Source: Trebonia sp050013875
GTDB taxonomy: Bacteria > Actinomycetota > Actinomycetes > Streptosporangiales > Streptosporangiaceae
DNA length: 64,000 nt
Direction: 5' to 3'
Assembly: GCA_050013875.1 (NCBI GenBank)
Contig: JBEKEK010000002.1
Span: forward strand, 62,001 to 126,000
This document shows positions 42,287-51,226 of the stretch, piece after piece. Numbering within the stretch: position 1 is the stretch's first letter; the number at the start of each line of letters is the position of its first letter. The translations under genes and the position numbers were made by a program. The notes under the pieces are model-generated. The model was not told the origin of the DNA and ran no database searches. It was given only the letters and a program-made list of their open reading frames with translations.

Positions 42287-43009
42287 TCAGTCGCCGATGG
42301 CGATGCGGAGGCGGCGGAACCCCTTGCCCTTGTTCTCCACCTTCACCACCGAGATCCGCCCCACGGCAGCGGTGGAGGCCACGTGCGTCCCGCCGTCGGC
42401 TTGCTGGTCGAGGCCCACGATGTCGACGATCCGCACATCCTTGACGTCATCAGGCACCAGGTTGGTCGCGGTGCGGATGATGTCGGGGATCCCGAACGCC
42501 TCGGCCCGCGGCAGCGAGCGGACCACGATCTTCCTGTCGGTCCGCAGCTCGGAATTGCACGCCTCCTCGACCGACTCCTTGAACCCCGGCGGCACCGCCT
42601 CCAGGTTGAAGTCCATCCGGGCCGCAAGCTCTTCCATGTTCCCGCCGGTGACCAGGGCCCCGAAGTCGCGGAAGACCACCCCGCAGAGCACGTGCAGCCC
42701 GGAGTGCGTGCGCATCAGCGCCGTCCGCCGGCCATCCTCCACCGCCCCGCGGACCGTCGTCCCGGCGACCGGCAGCGGGTCGCCGTCGCGCGGCACCAGC
42801 AGCAGCTCGCCGTCGTTTTTGCGCGCGTCCACGATCCTGGTCTGCACACCGCCCCAGATCAGTACGCCGTGGTCGGGCGGCTGCCCGCCGCCACCGGGGT
42901 AGAAGGCGGACCGGTCAAGAACGATCCCGTCCGGTCCCGCCTCCACTACGACCGCGTCCCACTCGCGCAGCGTCTGGTCGTCAAGCTCAAGCCGATGCGT
43001 CCTCGCCAT
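42287..43009 (-). CDS. Alanyl-tRNA editing protein (AlaX-like)
   Basis: The protein of about 240 residues hydrolyses mischarged Ser/Gly-tRNA(Ala). It has an N-terminal beta domain with SAFYPGGGGQPPDHG and the metal-binding HxxxH in MRTHSGLHVLCG. The second motif is QADGGTHVASTAAVG, whereas many relatives have CGGTHV; the usual zinc-ligand Cys is Asp here. Activity may depend on a different metal geometry. The ATG at 43009 fits the family start; it lies 10 bases after the stop of the MFS gene. Confidence 0.87.
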   Translation of the reverse strand: MARTHRLELDDQTLREWDAVVVEAGPDGIVLDRSAFYPGGGGQPPDHGVLIWGGVQTRIVDARKNDGELLLVPRDGDPLPVAGTTVRGAVEDGRRTALMRTHSGLHVLCGVVFRDFGALVTGGNMEELAARMDFNLEAVPPGFKESVEEACNSELRTDRKIVVRSLPRAEAFGIPDIIRTATNLVPDDVKDVRIVDIVGLDQQADGGTHVASTAAVGRISVVKVENKGKGFRRLRIAIGD

Positions 43010-43019
43010 GGTCCGCAGC

Positions 43020-44612
43020 CTACTGCCGCGCACCCTGACCCTGTGCACCCTGACCCTGCGCGGGAAGGCTCTGGGCGGGAAGGCTCTGCGCGGGAAGGCT
43101 CTGCGCGTCCGGCCGCTGCCCGGCCCGGACGTGAAGCAGCGCCAGGACGACGCCCGCCAGCGCCAGCGCGGCCAGCCCGCCCGTCACCTCGAGGTAGGCG
43201 TGCCCCGAGGAGAGCGCGAACGCACCGGGCCCGGCTGCCCGGCCGACGGCATGGGCGGCCGACGCCGCCGCGGGCAGCCGGCCGGCCAGGTTCAGGTACA
43301 GAGTGCCGAACGTCGCGATCCCGACCACGATCCCCAGTTGGTTCACGGTCACCAGCACGCCGCTGGCATCCGCCGCGATCGCCACCGGCACCCGGGAGAG
43401 CACCCGCGTCATCAGCACCCCGAACGCCCCGGCCATCCCGCCGCCGGCCACCGCCAGCGCGACGTACAGCCAGGGACCGGGAGCGTCGCCTGAGCGGAGC
43501 AGCGCCCCCGACCAGAGCAGGCCGACCGCGGTCGCCGCGAACCCGGTCATGGCCAGCCCGTCGTGGTACCGGGCGGGCAGCCGCCGCCAGTTGAGGCTCA
43601 CCAGCGCGAACGCGGCACCGCAGGGGACGAAGGTCAGCCCGGCCCGCAGCGGCGACTCTGCCAGGCCGTCCTGCAGCGCGAGCGCCAGCGAGAACAGCCA
43701 GCCGCCGAATATCGCCATCGCGGCGAAGAGCCCGCCGAGCCCGGCCGCCATCCCTGGCAGCCCGAGCAGCGAACGCGGCAGGATCGGCTGCCCGCCCCGG
43801 GCGCCGACGCGCTGTTCCACCACGCCGAGCAGCCCGAACCCGACGAAGGAAACCGCGAGCAGCGCCCAGCCCCAGGCCGGCCAGCCGAGCGGCTGCCCGA
43901 GCACCAGCGGCAGCACCAGCGCGAGCACCGCCGGCGTCAGCACCGCGAGGCCGGGCAGGTCGAGCGAGCGCTGCCGGCCGCTCCGTCCGTGCGCGGGCAG
44001 CAGCCGGTAGCAGGCCAGCACCAGCAGCCCGACCGGCACGTTGACCAGGAAGACCGGCCGCCAGGAGCTGCCGAAGATGTTCGCGCTGACCAGCAGCCCG
44101 CCCAGCACCTGCCCGAGCACCGCCCCGCCGGAGATGACGGTCGCGTACAGGGTCATCGCCCGCGCCCGCGGCCCCGGCTCGGTGTAGGTGCGCTGGATCA
44201 GGCTCAGTACCTGGGGGATCATCACCGCCGCCCCGGCCCCCTGGACAAATCGCAGGGCGACGAGCGCCCCGGCCGACGGCGCGAGCCCGCAGCCGAGCGA
44301 GGCCAGCGTGAACAGGCCGATCCCGGCCAGGAACATCCGCCGGTGACCGAGGATGTCGCCGAGCCGGGCCCCGGTGACCAGCAGGACCGCGTAGGCGATG
44401 GTGTAGCCGGCCACGATGAGCTGGAGTCCGGCGCCCGACGTGTGCAGGCTCGCATGGATCGCGGGCACCGCGACGTTGACGATGTTGACATCGATGATGG
44501 CCATGAGCTGGCCGGTAAGCACGACCGCGAGCACCACGCCCGGCGACGTGGCGCGGCCGGCCCGGCGCCCGCTGGTGGCGGCGGGCTGGAGACGCGCAGT
44601 TGTTTCTGTCAT
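43020..44612 (-). CDS. MFS drug:H+ antiporter-2 (14-helix, EmrB/QacA type) transporter
   Basis: The 530-residue protein has about 14 membrane helices. LAVVLTGQLMAIIDVNIVNVAVPAI is the DHA2 helix 1 signature; GARLGDILGHRRMFLAGIGLF is the A-loop; QGAGAAVMIPQVLSLI and GGAVLGQVLGGLL are motif C and related. It should export drugs or metabolites. The C-terminus ends in QS-LPA and QGQGA repeats encoded by 15-bp units. The divergent MmyB-type regulator is its likely controller, with an intergenic region of 109 bases. Confidence 0.9.
   Translation of the reverse strand: MTETTARLQPAATSGRRAGRATSPGVVLAVVLTGQLMAIIDVNIVNVAVPAIHASLHTSGAGLQLIVAGYTIAYAVLLVTGARLGDILGHRRMFLAGIGLFTLASLGCGLAPSAGALVALRFVQGAGAAVMIPQVLSLIQRTYTEPGPRARAMTLYATVISGGAVLGQVLGGLLVSANIFGSSWRPVFLVNVPVGLLVLACYRLLPAHGRSGRQRSLDLPGLAVLTPAVLALVLPLVLGQPLGWPAWGWALLAVSFVGFGLLGVVEQRVGARGGQPILPRSLLGLPGMAAGLGGLFAAMAIFGGWLFSLALALQDGLAESPLRAGLTFVPCGAAFALVSLNWRRLPARYHDGLAMTGFAATAVGLLWSGALLRSGDAPGPWLYVALAVAGGGMAGAFGVLMTRVLSRVPVAIAADASGVLVTVNQLGIVVGIATFGTLYLNLAGRLPAAASAAHAVGRAAGPGAFALSSGHAYLEVTGGLAALALAGVVLALLHVRAGQRPDAQSLPAQSLPAQSLPAQGQGAQGQGARQ
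43031..43106 (-). repeat. Two sets of 15-bp repeats at the MFS C-terminus
   Basis: CACCCTGACCCTG(TG/CG) occurs at 43031-43045 and 43046-43060; GGGAAGGCTCTG(GGC/CGC) occurs at 43062-43076, 43077-43091 and 43092-43106. They encode QGQGA and LPAQS repeats at the very end of the transporter. Confidence 0.85.
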
Positions 44613-44639
44613 GCCACTAAGCCTGGCCCTAGTCTTATG

Positions 44640-44669
44640 CTGGTACCAAGAGCCTGGTTATCCTGGTAC
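44640..44669. promoter_or_regulatory. CTGGTAC direct repeats between MFS and MmyB genes
   Basis: CTGGTAC occurs at 44640-44646 and 44663-44669, 23 bases apart, with CTGGTTA between them. They lie in the 109-base divergent region of the MFS transporter and its likely XRE/MmyB regulator, and are candidate operators. Confidence 0.4.
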
Positions 44670-44721
44670 TAACACCACCTGGCACGGTTAGCGCCCGCGG
44701 CGGAAGATGAGGAGCGTGACC

Positions 44722-45696
44722 ATGGCGACTATGAACGGCAGCGCTGTGAACGGCAGCGCTGTGACCGGCAGGGTGAAGAACGGCAGCGCCGGAATGGCCA
44801 GCGCGCGCCGCACCGAGCTGGCCGCGTTCCTCCGCACCCGCCGGGAGCGTATCCAGCCCGAGGACGTCGGCCTGCCGCCCGGCACCCGCCGCCGCACCGC
44901 CGGCCTGCGGCGCGAGGAGCTTGCCCAGCTCGCCGGGGTCGGCGTCACCTGGTACACCTGGCTCGAGCAGGGACGCAAGATCAACGCGAGCGTCCAGGTG
45001 CTCGACGCGATCGCGACGACGTTGCGGCTCGACGCCACCGAGCGCGCCCACCTGTTCCGGCTCGCCGACGTCCCGGGCGCGGCCGGCCCGGCCGACTGCG
45101 GCGACTGCCCGCTGCCGCCCGCGGTTCAGCAGATCGTGGACGCGATCCCGCTCCCGGCCGCCGTGCTCACCGAGCGTTTCGACCTGCTCGCCTGGAACCA
45201 GGTGTACGCGTCGATCTTCCCCGGACTCACCCGCTTGCCGCCCGGCGAGCGCAACACCCTGCTCGCCAACCTCGCGGAACCGGCCTGCTGCGGCCCGGTG
45301 GAGGATCCCGACCAGCACTGCAATGTGCTGGTCGCGCAGCTGCGGGCCGCGTACGGCCGGCATGTCGGTGACCCCACGTGGACGCACTTCATCCGCCGCC
45401 TGGAGGCGCTCAGCCCGACGTTCGCGGCGGCCTGGGCGGCGCACGACGTAGCCACGCCAACCACGTACACCAAGAAGTTCCGCCACCCGGGCGTCGGCCC
45501 CATCACTACCTCCACGACCAGCTTCGCGGTCAACGCCGTGCCGGGTGCCCGCCTGGTCGTCTACACGCCCGACGACGAGCAGAGCAGGCAGGCCCTCGCC
45601 CGGCTGGCAGCGGGCGACCAGCTGGCCGCCCGCTTCCCCTGCTGGTCCGCCCACCATCGCGAACTGACCGTGCTCACCGCGGCCGCCGCCCGCTGA
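44722..45696 (+). CDS. XRE-family regulator with MmyB-type ligand domain
   Basis: The protein, about 324 residues, has a leading Asn-Gly-Ser-Ala repeat tail and an XRE HTH (RRREELAQLAGVGVTWYTWLEQGR, with RKINASVQVLDAIATTLRLDATERAHLFRLA). The MmyB ligand-binding region follows (PLPAAVLTERFDLLAWNQVYASIF, FIRRLEALSPTFAAAWAAHDV, KKFRHPGVGPITTSTTSFAV, WSAHHRELTVL). This fold can bind fatty-acid-like ligands. The ATG at 44722 has GAGGAG 9 bases upstream. Divergence from the MFS pump suggests control of efflux. Confidence 0.88.
   Translation: MATMNGSAVNGSAVTGRVKNGSAGMASARRTELAAFLRTRRERIQPEDVGLPPGTRRRTAGLRREELAQLAGVGVTWYTWLEQGRKINASVQVLDAIATTLRLDATERAHLFRLADVPGAAGPADCGDCPLPPAVQQIVDAIPLPAAVLTERFDLLAWNQVYASIFPGLTRLPPGERNTLLANLAEPACCGPVEDPDQHCNVLVAQLRAAYGRHVGDPTWTHFIRRLEALSPTFAAAWAAHDVATPTTYTKKFRHPGVGPITTSTTSFAVNAVPGARLVVYTPDDEQSRQALARLAAGDQLAARFPCWSAHHRELTVLTAAAAR
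44733..44792 (+). repeat. 15-bp repeats in the MmyB regulator N-terminus
   Basis: AACGGCAGCGCTGTG occurs perfectly at 44733-44747 and 44748-44762; a diverged unit (44763-44777) and a near copy (44778-44792) follow. They encode NGSAV repeats ahead of the HTH. Confidence 0.75.
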
Positions 45697-45718
45697 GACA
45701 CCCGGCTGCCGCGGCCGC

Positions 45719-48457
45719 TCAGCCGGTGTTCTGCAGGCCCGCGGCCACGCCGCTGACGGTGAGCAGCAGCAGGCGCTCAAGTGAGACGCGCTCGGCCGGG
45801 TCGGCGTCCTCGCCGCGAAGCGCCGTCAGCGCGCTCAGCTGCAGGTATGAGAGCGCGTCGACGTATGGGTCGCGCAGCACGATGGCACGGGCAAGCACCG
45901 GGCGGTCGGCGACCGGGAGGTCGTGCTCGGTGACCGCCAGCACCAGGCGGCGGGTCAGGTCGTACTCGGCAAGCACCCGGGCGGCCAGGTCCGGCCGCCC
46001 GCCGAGGTCCAGGTACCGGGCGGCGATCGCGCGGTCGGTCTTGGCCAGGGACATCTCGGCGTTGTCGAGCAGGGTGGCGAGCAGCGGCCACTCCTTGTAC
46101 GCCCGGCGCAGCGCCGTTATCCCCTCCAACGGAATGTCCGGAATGTCGCTGTCTTTATCCCCCGCCCCGCCGCCCGCGGGGAGGCCGCCCCAGGCCGCGG
46201 CGGCGAGGCCGCTGCCGAGGCCGTACCAGCCCGGGAGGTTCAGCCTGGTCTGCGCCCAGGCGAACACCCAGGGGATCGCGCGCAGGTCCTCAAGGCCGAG
46301 CGGGCCGCCGCCGTGACCGCGCCGGGAGGGGCGCGATCCGATCCGCAGGCCGCCGATCTCCTCGAGCGGGCTGACCGTCGCGAACCACTCGGCGAAGCCG
46401 TCCGACTCCACCAACTCGCGGAACGCGGACTTCGCGGCGACGTCGATCGACGTCGCCAGGGCGGAGAAATCGGCCGCCGCGACCGCGTTCCGCTCGCCCA
46501 GGGACGGCGAGGAGGCGAGCAGCACCGCCGAGGTCACCTGCTCCAGGTGCCGGAGGCCGATCGCGTCCCGGCCGTAGCGGGCGAAGATCACCTCGCCCTG
46601 CTCGGTCACCTTCAGCCGCCCGGACACCGAGCCGGGCGCCTGGGCGAGGACCGCGCGGCCGGCCGGCCCGCCGCCCCGGCCGATCGCGCCGCCGCGGCCA
46701 TGGAAGAGCGTCAGCTTGACGTCGTGGGCGGCGGCCCAGGAGGCCAGCGCCGCCTGCGCCTCGAACAGCCGCAGCGTCGCCGAGGCCGGCCCGAGCTCCT
46801 TGGCCGAGTCCGAGTAGCCGAGCATCACCTCAAGCTGCCGGCCGTTCGCCGCCAGCCGTGAGCGCACCGGCTCGAGCTCGAGCATCCCCGACAGCACCGA
46901 CGGCGCCGCCGCCAGGTCGGCGCCGGACTCGAACAGCGGCACCACCTCAAGGACCGGCCCGCCGCCGTCGGGGAACGCGTACCCGGCGAGCTCGTACACC
47001 GCGGCCACGTCCTCGGCCGACGTGGTGAACGAGATGACGTAGCGGTGGCAGGCCTCGAAGCCGAACCGGTGCTGAATCCAGGCGATCACCCGGACAGTGT
47101 CGAGCACCTCGGCGGTCATCGGGGAGAGCTCACCGCCGCCGCGCAGCTCCGCCAGGGCGCGCGCGTGCACCTGCGAGTGCTGCCGCACCTCGAGCGAGGC
47201 CAGGTGGAATCCGAACGTCTCGGCCTGCCAGATCAGGTGCTGCAGCTCCCCGTAGGACTGCCGCACCGCCCCGGCGGCCGCCAGCGCCGCCTGGACCAGC
47301 CGGAGGTCGGCCACGAACTCGGCCGGCGAACCGTAGGCGAGGTCGGCGTGCCTGGTCCGGGTGGCCGCCAGCCGTTCGGCCGCGTAGAGCAGGTAGGTCC
47401 GGTAGGGCTCGCCGGGCGAGCGCGCGATGATCTCGGTTATCAGCTCCGGGTGCGCGGCCGACACCGCGGCCAGCGCCCGCCGCAGCTCGGCGGAGGGCGG
47501 CGCGGCCTCATCGGACACCGTCAGCGCCCGCCCGATCCTGGCGCAGGCCGCCTCGAGCGCGCGCAGCGAGTGCTCGGACTGGATGACCGCCGCCTCACGG
47601 GTGATGGCAGACGTCACCGTCGGGTTGCCGTCCCGGTCGCCGCCCACCCACGACCCGAAGCGCAGGAAGGGCGGCACCGGCGATGCCGCCGCCCCGCTTT
47701 CCGACCCGAGCAGCACCTGGTCGAGGGCCCGGTACACGGCAGGCGTGAGCCGGAACAGCGTCTCGTCGAACGCCGTCATCACCGTGCGTACCTCGTCGAG
47801 CGGTGACATCCCGGCGACCCGCAGCGGCGCGGTCCGCCAGAGCAGGTCGATCTCCTCGCGCAGCCGCCGCTGCAGCTCGGTTACCCCGGCCGAAGCGGTG
47901 GTCCCCGCCCGGTAGTCGTCGACCGAGGCGAGCAGCCCCCCGATCCGGCGCAGCGACGCGACCACCGCGCGCCGCCGCGCCTCGGTCGGATGCGCGGTGA
48001 ACACGGGGTGGACCACCAGGCCGGCCAGCAGCGTCTCAAGCTGGGCGCGCCCCTGTTCGGCGGTGATCCGCTCGGCCGCGTCGGCCAGCGACTCCCGCGG
48101 TGGCGCGTCACCGGAGTCGTTCCGCCGCAGCGTCCGCACCCGTTGTTGCTCCTCGGCCAGGTTGACCAGGTGGAAGTAGACGGTGAAGGCGCGGGCCACC
48201 TGTTCGGCCCGGTCCCGTGACCAGGATCCGACCAGGGACGCGATCGCGTCCCCGGCTGCCATCGCGGTCGGTGATGAGCGATCGGGCACCTGCCGGGCGT
48301 CGATCACCGCGCGCCGCAACCGCTCGACGTCAGCGAGCAGGTCGGGGCCGCCCGACTCGCTGATCACTTCACCGAGCACGTCGCCGAGGAGCCGGACGTC
48401 ACGGCGCATCAGCTCGGGCAGCTCGGCGGAATCCCTGTTTCTGTCAGTACTGGCCAT
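45719..48457 (-). CDS. ppc: Phosphoenolpyruvate carboxylase
   Basis: The 912-residue enzyme adds bicarbonate to PEP to give oxaloacetate, refilling the TCA cycle. Signatures are HPVFTAHPTEARRRAVV (catalytic His), WVGGDRDGNPTVT, MLGYSDSAKELG, FHGRGGAIGRGGGP, and the C-terminal end in NTG. The ATG at 48457 was chosen; the same frame stays open upstream to 50104 only because it runs antisense to the carboxylase beta gene, which shows no domain in that orientation. The divergent carboxylase beta gene starts 66 bases away. Confidence 0.97.
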   Translation of the reverse strand: MASTDRNRDSAELPELMRRDVRLLGDVLGEVISESGGPDLLADVERLRRAVIDARQVPDRSSPTAMAAGDAIASLVGSWSRDRAEQVARAFTVYFHLVNLAEEQQRVRTLRRNDSGDAPPRESLADAAERITAEQGRAQLETLLAGLVVHPVFTAHPTEARRRAVVASLRRIGGLLASVDDYRAGTTASAGVTELQRRLREEIDLLWRTAPLRVAGMSPLDEVRTVMTAFDETLFRLTPAVYRALDQVLLGSESGAAASPVPPFLRFGSWVGGDRDGNPTVTSAITREAAVIQSEHSLRALEAACARIGRALTVSDEAAPPSAELRRALAAVSAAHPELITEIIARSPGEPYRTYLLYAAERLAATRTRHADLAYGSPAEFVADLRLVQAALAAAGAVRQSYGELQHLIWQAETFGFHLASLEVRQHSQVHARALAELRGGGELSPMTAEVLDTVRVIAWIQHRFGFEACHRYVISFTTSAEDVAAVYELAGYAFPDGGGPVLEVVPLFESGADLAAAPSVLSGMLELEPVRSRLAANGRQLEVMLGYSDSAKELGPASATLRLFEAQAALASWAAAHDVKLTLFHGRGGAIGRGGGPAGRAVLAQAPGSVSGRLKVTEQGEVIFARYGRDAIGLRHLEQVTSAVLLASSPSLGERNAVAAADFSALATSIDVAAKSAFRELVESDGFAEWFATVSPLEEIGGLRIGSRPSRRGHGGGPLGLEDLRAIPWVFAWAQTRLNLPGWYGLGSGLAAAAWGGLPAGGGAGDKDSDIPDIPLEGITALRRAYKEWPLLATLLDNAEMSLAKTDRAIAARYLDLGGRPDLAARVLAEYDLTRRLVLAVTEHDLPVADRPVLARAIVLRDPYVDALSYLQLSALTALRGEDADPAERVSLERLLLLTVSGVAAGLQNTG

Positions 48458-48523
48458 GTTCACGAGAATGAGAGTAACCACGCAGTGGTGAACGCAATCG
48501 TCGGCCAGGTTAACCTTTCCCCC

Positions 48524-50122
48524 ATGAGCGCAGCTGAGACGATTCCTGGCGACTTGCCTGACCCGCACACCACCGCGGGGAAGATCGCTGACCTTGAGCG
48601 CAGGCGGTACGAGGCCGTGCACGCGGGTTCCCTTGCCGCTATTGAGAAGCAGCACGCCAAGGGCAAGCTGACCGCCCGCGAGCGGATCGACCTGCTGCTC
48701 GACGAGGGCTCGTTCGTGGAGTTCGACGAGTTGGCCCGGCATCGCGCGCACGACTTCGGCATTGCCCGCAACCGCCCCTACGGCGACGGCGTGGTCACCG
48801 GCATCGGCACGGTGGACGGCCGCCCGGTCGCGGTCTACAGTCACGACTTCACCGTGTTCGGCGGCAGCCTGGGCGAGGTCTACGGCGAGAAGATCGTCAA
48901 GGTCATGGACCACGCCATGAAGACCGGCTGCCCGGTCGTCGGCATCAACGACGGCGGCGGCGCCCGCATCCAGGAGGGCGTGGTCGCGCTCGGCCTGTTC
49001 GCGGAGATCTTCTTCCGCAACACCCGCGCCTCCGGCGTCATCCCGCAGATAAGCCTGATCATGGGCCCGGCGGCAGGCGGCGCGGTGTACTCCCCCGCGA
49101 TCACCGACTTCACGCTGATGGTCGAGGGCACCAGCCACATGTTCATCACCGGGCCTGACGTGATCAAGACGGTGACCGGCGAGGACGTGACGTTCGAGGA
49201 TCTCGGCGGGGCGCACACCCACGCCGCCAAGTCCGGCGTGGCCCACTACCAGGCGCAAGACGAGCAGGACTGCATCGAGTTCGCGCGGTTGCTGCTCTCC
49301 TACCTGCCGTCCAACAACCTGGACGAGCCGCCGGTCATCCCGACCACCCCCGACTTCACCATCACCGCCACCGACGAAGAGCTCGACACGCTCATCCCTG
49401 ACTCGCCCAACCAGCCCTACGACATCCACCGGGTCATCGAGACGGTGCTCGACGAGGATACGTTCTGCGAGGTCCACGCCGCCTTCGCGCCGAACATCGT
49501 GGTCGGCTTCGGCCGGGTGGCAGGCGCGCCGGTCGGCGTGGTCGCCAACCAGCCGATGCACTTCGCCGGCTGCCTCGACATCGACGCCTCCGAGAAGGCG
49601 GCCCGCTTCGTCCGCACCTGCGACGCGTTCTCCATCCCGATCCTGACGTTCGTCGACGTCCCCGGCTTCCTGCCCGGCGTGACCCAGGAATGGGCCGGCA
49701 TCATCCGCCGCGGCGCCAAGCTGCTCTACGCCTACGCCGAGGCCACCGTCCCGAAGATCACCGTGATCACCAGGAAGGCCTACGGCGGCGCCTACGACGT
49801 CATGGGCTCCAAGCACCTCGGCGGCGACATCAACCTCGCCTGGCCGACGGCGCAGATCGCGGTGATGGGCGCCCAGGGCGCCGTCAACATCCTTTACCGC
49901 CGGGAGCTGGCCGCCGCCGAGGACCCGGAGGCACTGCGCAAGGAGAAGACCGCCGAGTACGAGGACACCCTGGCCAATCCGTATATCGCGGCCGAGCGCG
50001 GCTACCTGGACGCGGTGATCCGCCCGGCCGAGACCAGGTCCGCCGTCACGCGCGCGCTGATCAGCCTGCGCACCAAGCGGGAAACGCTGCCGCCGAAGAA
50101 GCACGGCAACATCCCGCTATAA
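48524..50122 (+). CDS. Acyl-CoA (propionyl/acetyl-CoA) carboxylase beta subunit
   Basis: The 532-residue carboxyltransferase shows TTAGKIADLERRRYEAVHAG, the biotin/acyl-CoA loops GINDGGGARIQEGV and GPAAGGAVYSPAITDF, and KAYGGAYDVMGSKHLGGD. This is the AccD5/PccB type. It transfers CO2 from biotin to acyl-CoA, supplying malonyl- or methylmalonyl-CoA. The start at 48524 agrees with the family N-terminus; an upstream in-frame GTG at 48485 is less likely. The epsilon subunit gene lies downstream beyond a NYN gene, and birA is 6.3 kb upstream. Confidence 0.95.
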   Translation: MSAAETIPGDLPDPHTTAGKIADLERRRYEAVHAGSLAAIEKQHAKGKLTARERIDLLLDEGSFVEFDELARHRAHDFGIARNRPYGDGVVTGIGTVDGRPVAVYSHDFTVFGGSLGEVYGEKIVKVMDHAMKTGCPVVGINDGGGARIQEGVVALGLFAEIFFRNTRASGVIPQISLIMGPAAGGAVYSPAITDFTLMVEGTSHMFITGPDVIKTVTGEDVTFEDLGGAHTHAAKSGVAHYQAQDEQDCIEFARLLLSYLPSNNLDEPPVIPTTPDFTITATDEELDTLIPDSPNQPYDIHRVIETVLDEDTFCEVHAAFAPNIVVGFGRVAGAPVGVVANQPMHFAGCLDIDASEKAARFVRTCDAFSIPILTFVDVPGFLPGVTQEWAGIIRRGAKLLYAYAEATVPKITVITRKAYGGAYDVMGSKHLGGDINLAWPTAQIAVMGAQGAVNILYRRELAAAEDPEALRKEKTAEYEDTLANPYIAAERGYLDAVIRPAETRSAVTRALISLRTKRETLPPKKHGNIPL

Positions 50123-50230
50123 GCGCAGAGTGACCATGATTACCAGTAGTAATCGCTCGGAAGGCTTCCGCCGGCAATCCCAAGCCAAGTGGCACGGGCA
50201 CGCTCCAAACTGCCCTAGAGTCATAAGACG

Positions 50231-51226
50231 ATGAGCGAATTCGCCGCCCCGATGCCCGTCCTCGCCAGATATGCGGTCATGGTCGATGTCGGTTATATCT
50301 ACGCGGCCGCGGGCGAGTTGCTCTTCGGCACCAGCTCACGCCGGGATTACCGAGTGGACGCGGTCGGCCTCATCCAGACGATCACCAAGCACGCCGACGA
50401 GCTGTTCCGCGGTGAGCTGCTGCGCGTCTACTGGTACGACGCCGCCCGCGACCGGGTGCCCACCATCGACCAGCGCGTCATCGCCCAGATGCCATGGGTC
50501 AAGCTCCGCCTGGGCAACCTCAACGCACGCGGCCAGCAGAAGGGCGTCGACGCCAACATCCGGGCCGACATGGAGGCCCTCGCCCGGCACCGCGCGATCA
50601 CCGACGCGGTGCTGATCGCGGGCGATGAGGACATGGTCCCGGCGGTCGAGGCGGCCCAGGCCTACGGCTCCCGCATCCATCTGTGGGGCATAGAACCGCC
50701 CTACGGCACTAACCAGGCCGAGCGCCTGGTCTGGGAGTCGGACACGGTGGACGTGCTCGACTCCGCGTTTGTCCGCCCGTACTTCACCAGGAACCCGGCG
50801 GCCGAGCCGCAGCCGCGGCCCGATGTCCAGGCCTCGGTGCCGTCGCCCGCCCAGCTCTTCGGCGAGCGCCACCCGCGCCCGCCGGTGCAGCTCGGCCGGA
50901 ACCCGCACATCTCGGCCACCGGCCCGATACACATCTCCGCCACCGGCCCGATGCCCCGGCTCGGCCCGGACCGGCGGAACGTGGAGGAGGCCGGCGAGCA
51001 CGTCGCGCACAAGTGGATCCTCACCCGCGGCGCGGATAACATCAGGGACCTGCTGCCGGGCCCGATCCTGCCGCCGGTGATCGACAAGGAACTGCTTGTC
51101 GAGGCGGAGAAGGAGCTCGGCCAGTCGCTCCGCCCCTATCAGGAGGCCCGGGAGTGGCTCCGCGACGCGTTCTGGGCGCGGGTGCACCGGGAGTTCGGCA
51201 TTGGAGTCGGGAAATCCCGTGGCTGA
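50231..51226 (+). CDS. NYN-domain (PIN-like) protein
   Basis: The 331-residue protein begins with a NYN nuclease-like domain: VMVDVGYIYAA (first Asp), YDAARDRVPTIDQ, KGVDANIRADMEALARH and DAVLIAGDEDMVPAVEAAQAYG (further acidic residues). This points to metal-dependent RNase activity, as in LabA/DUF88 proteins. The C-terminal half is less conserved and carries a HISATGP repeat. It sits between the carboxylase beta and epsilon genes and overlaps the epsilon start by 8 bases. A link to carboxylase function is unknown. Confidence 0.8.
   Translation: MSEFAAPMPVLARYAVMVDVGYIYAAAGELLFGTSSRRDYRVDAVGLIQTITKHADELFRGELLRVYWYDAARDRVPTIDQRVIAQMPWVKLRLGNLNARGQQKGVDANIRADMEALARHRAITDAVLIAGDEDMVPAVEAAQAYGSRIHLWGIEPPYGTNQAERLVWESDTVDVLDSAFVRPYFTRNPAAEPQPRPDVQASVPSPAQLFGERHPRPPVQLGRNPHISATGPIHISATGPMPRLGPDRRNVEEAGEHVAHKWILTRGADNIRDLLPGPILPPVIDKELLVEAEKELGQSLRPYQEAREWLRDAFWARVHREFGIGVGKSRG
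50906..50953 (+). repeat. Two 24-bp tandem units in the NYN gene
   Basis: Units at 50906-50929 and 50930-50953 differ by only two bases and encode the tandem HISATGPI/HISATGPM. They lie in the linker after the NYN domain. Confidence 0.75.

Noticed and set aside
41717..43594. A 625-codon open frame on the plus strand
   Set aside because: It is antisense to birA, the AlaX-like gene and the MFS gene, all with clear families; its composition is Arg/Pro-rich as expected for high-GC shadow frames.
45697..45729. Imperfect inverted repeat between the MmyB regulator and ppc as a terminator
   Set aside because: The pairing is broken by mismatches and overlaps the ppc stop; too weak to call.
48458..50104. 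A 549-codon upstream extension of the ppc frame on the minus strand
   Set aside because: It is wholly antisense to the carboxylase beta gene, has no domain, and the PEP carboxylase fold begins after the ATG at 48457.
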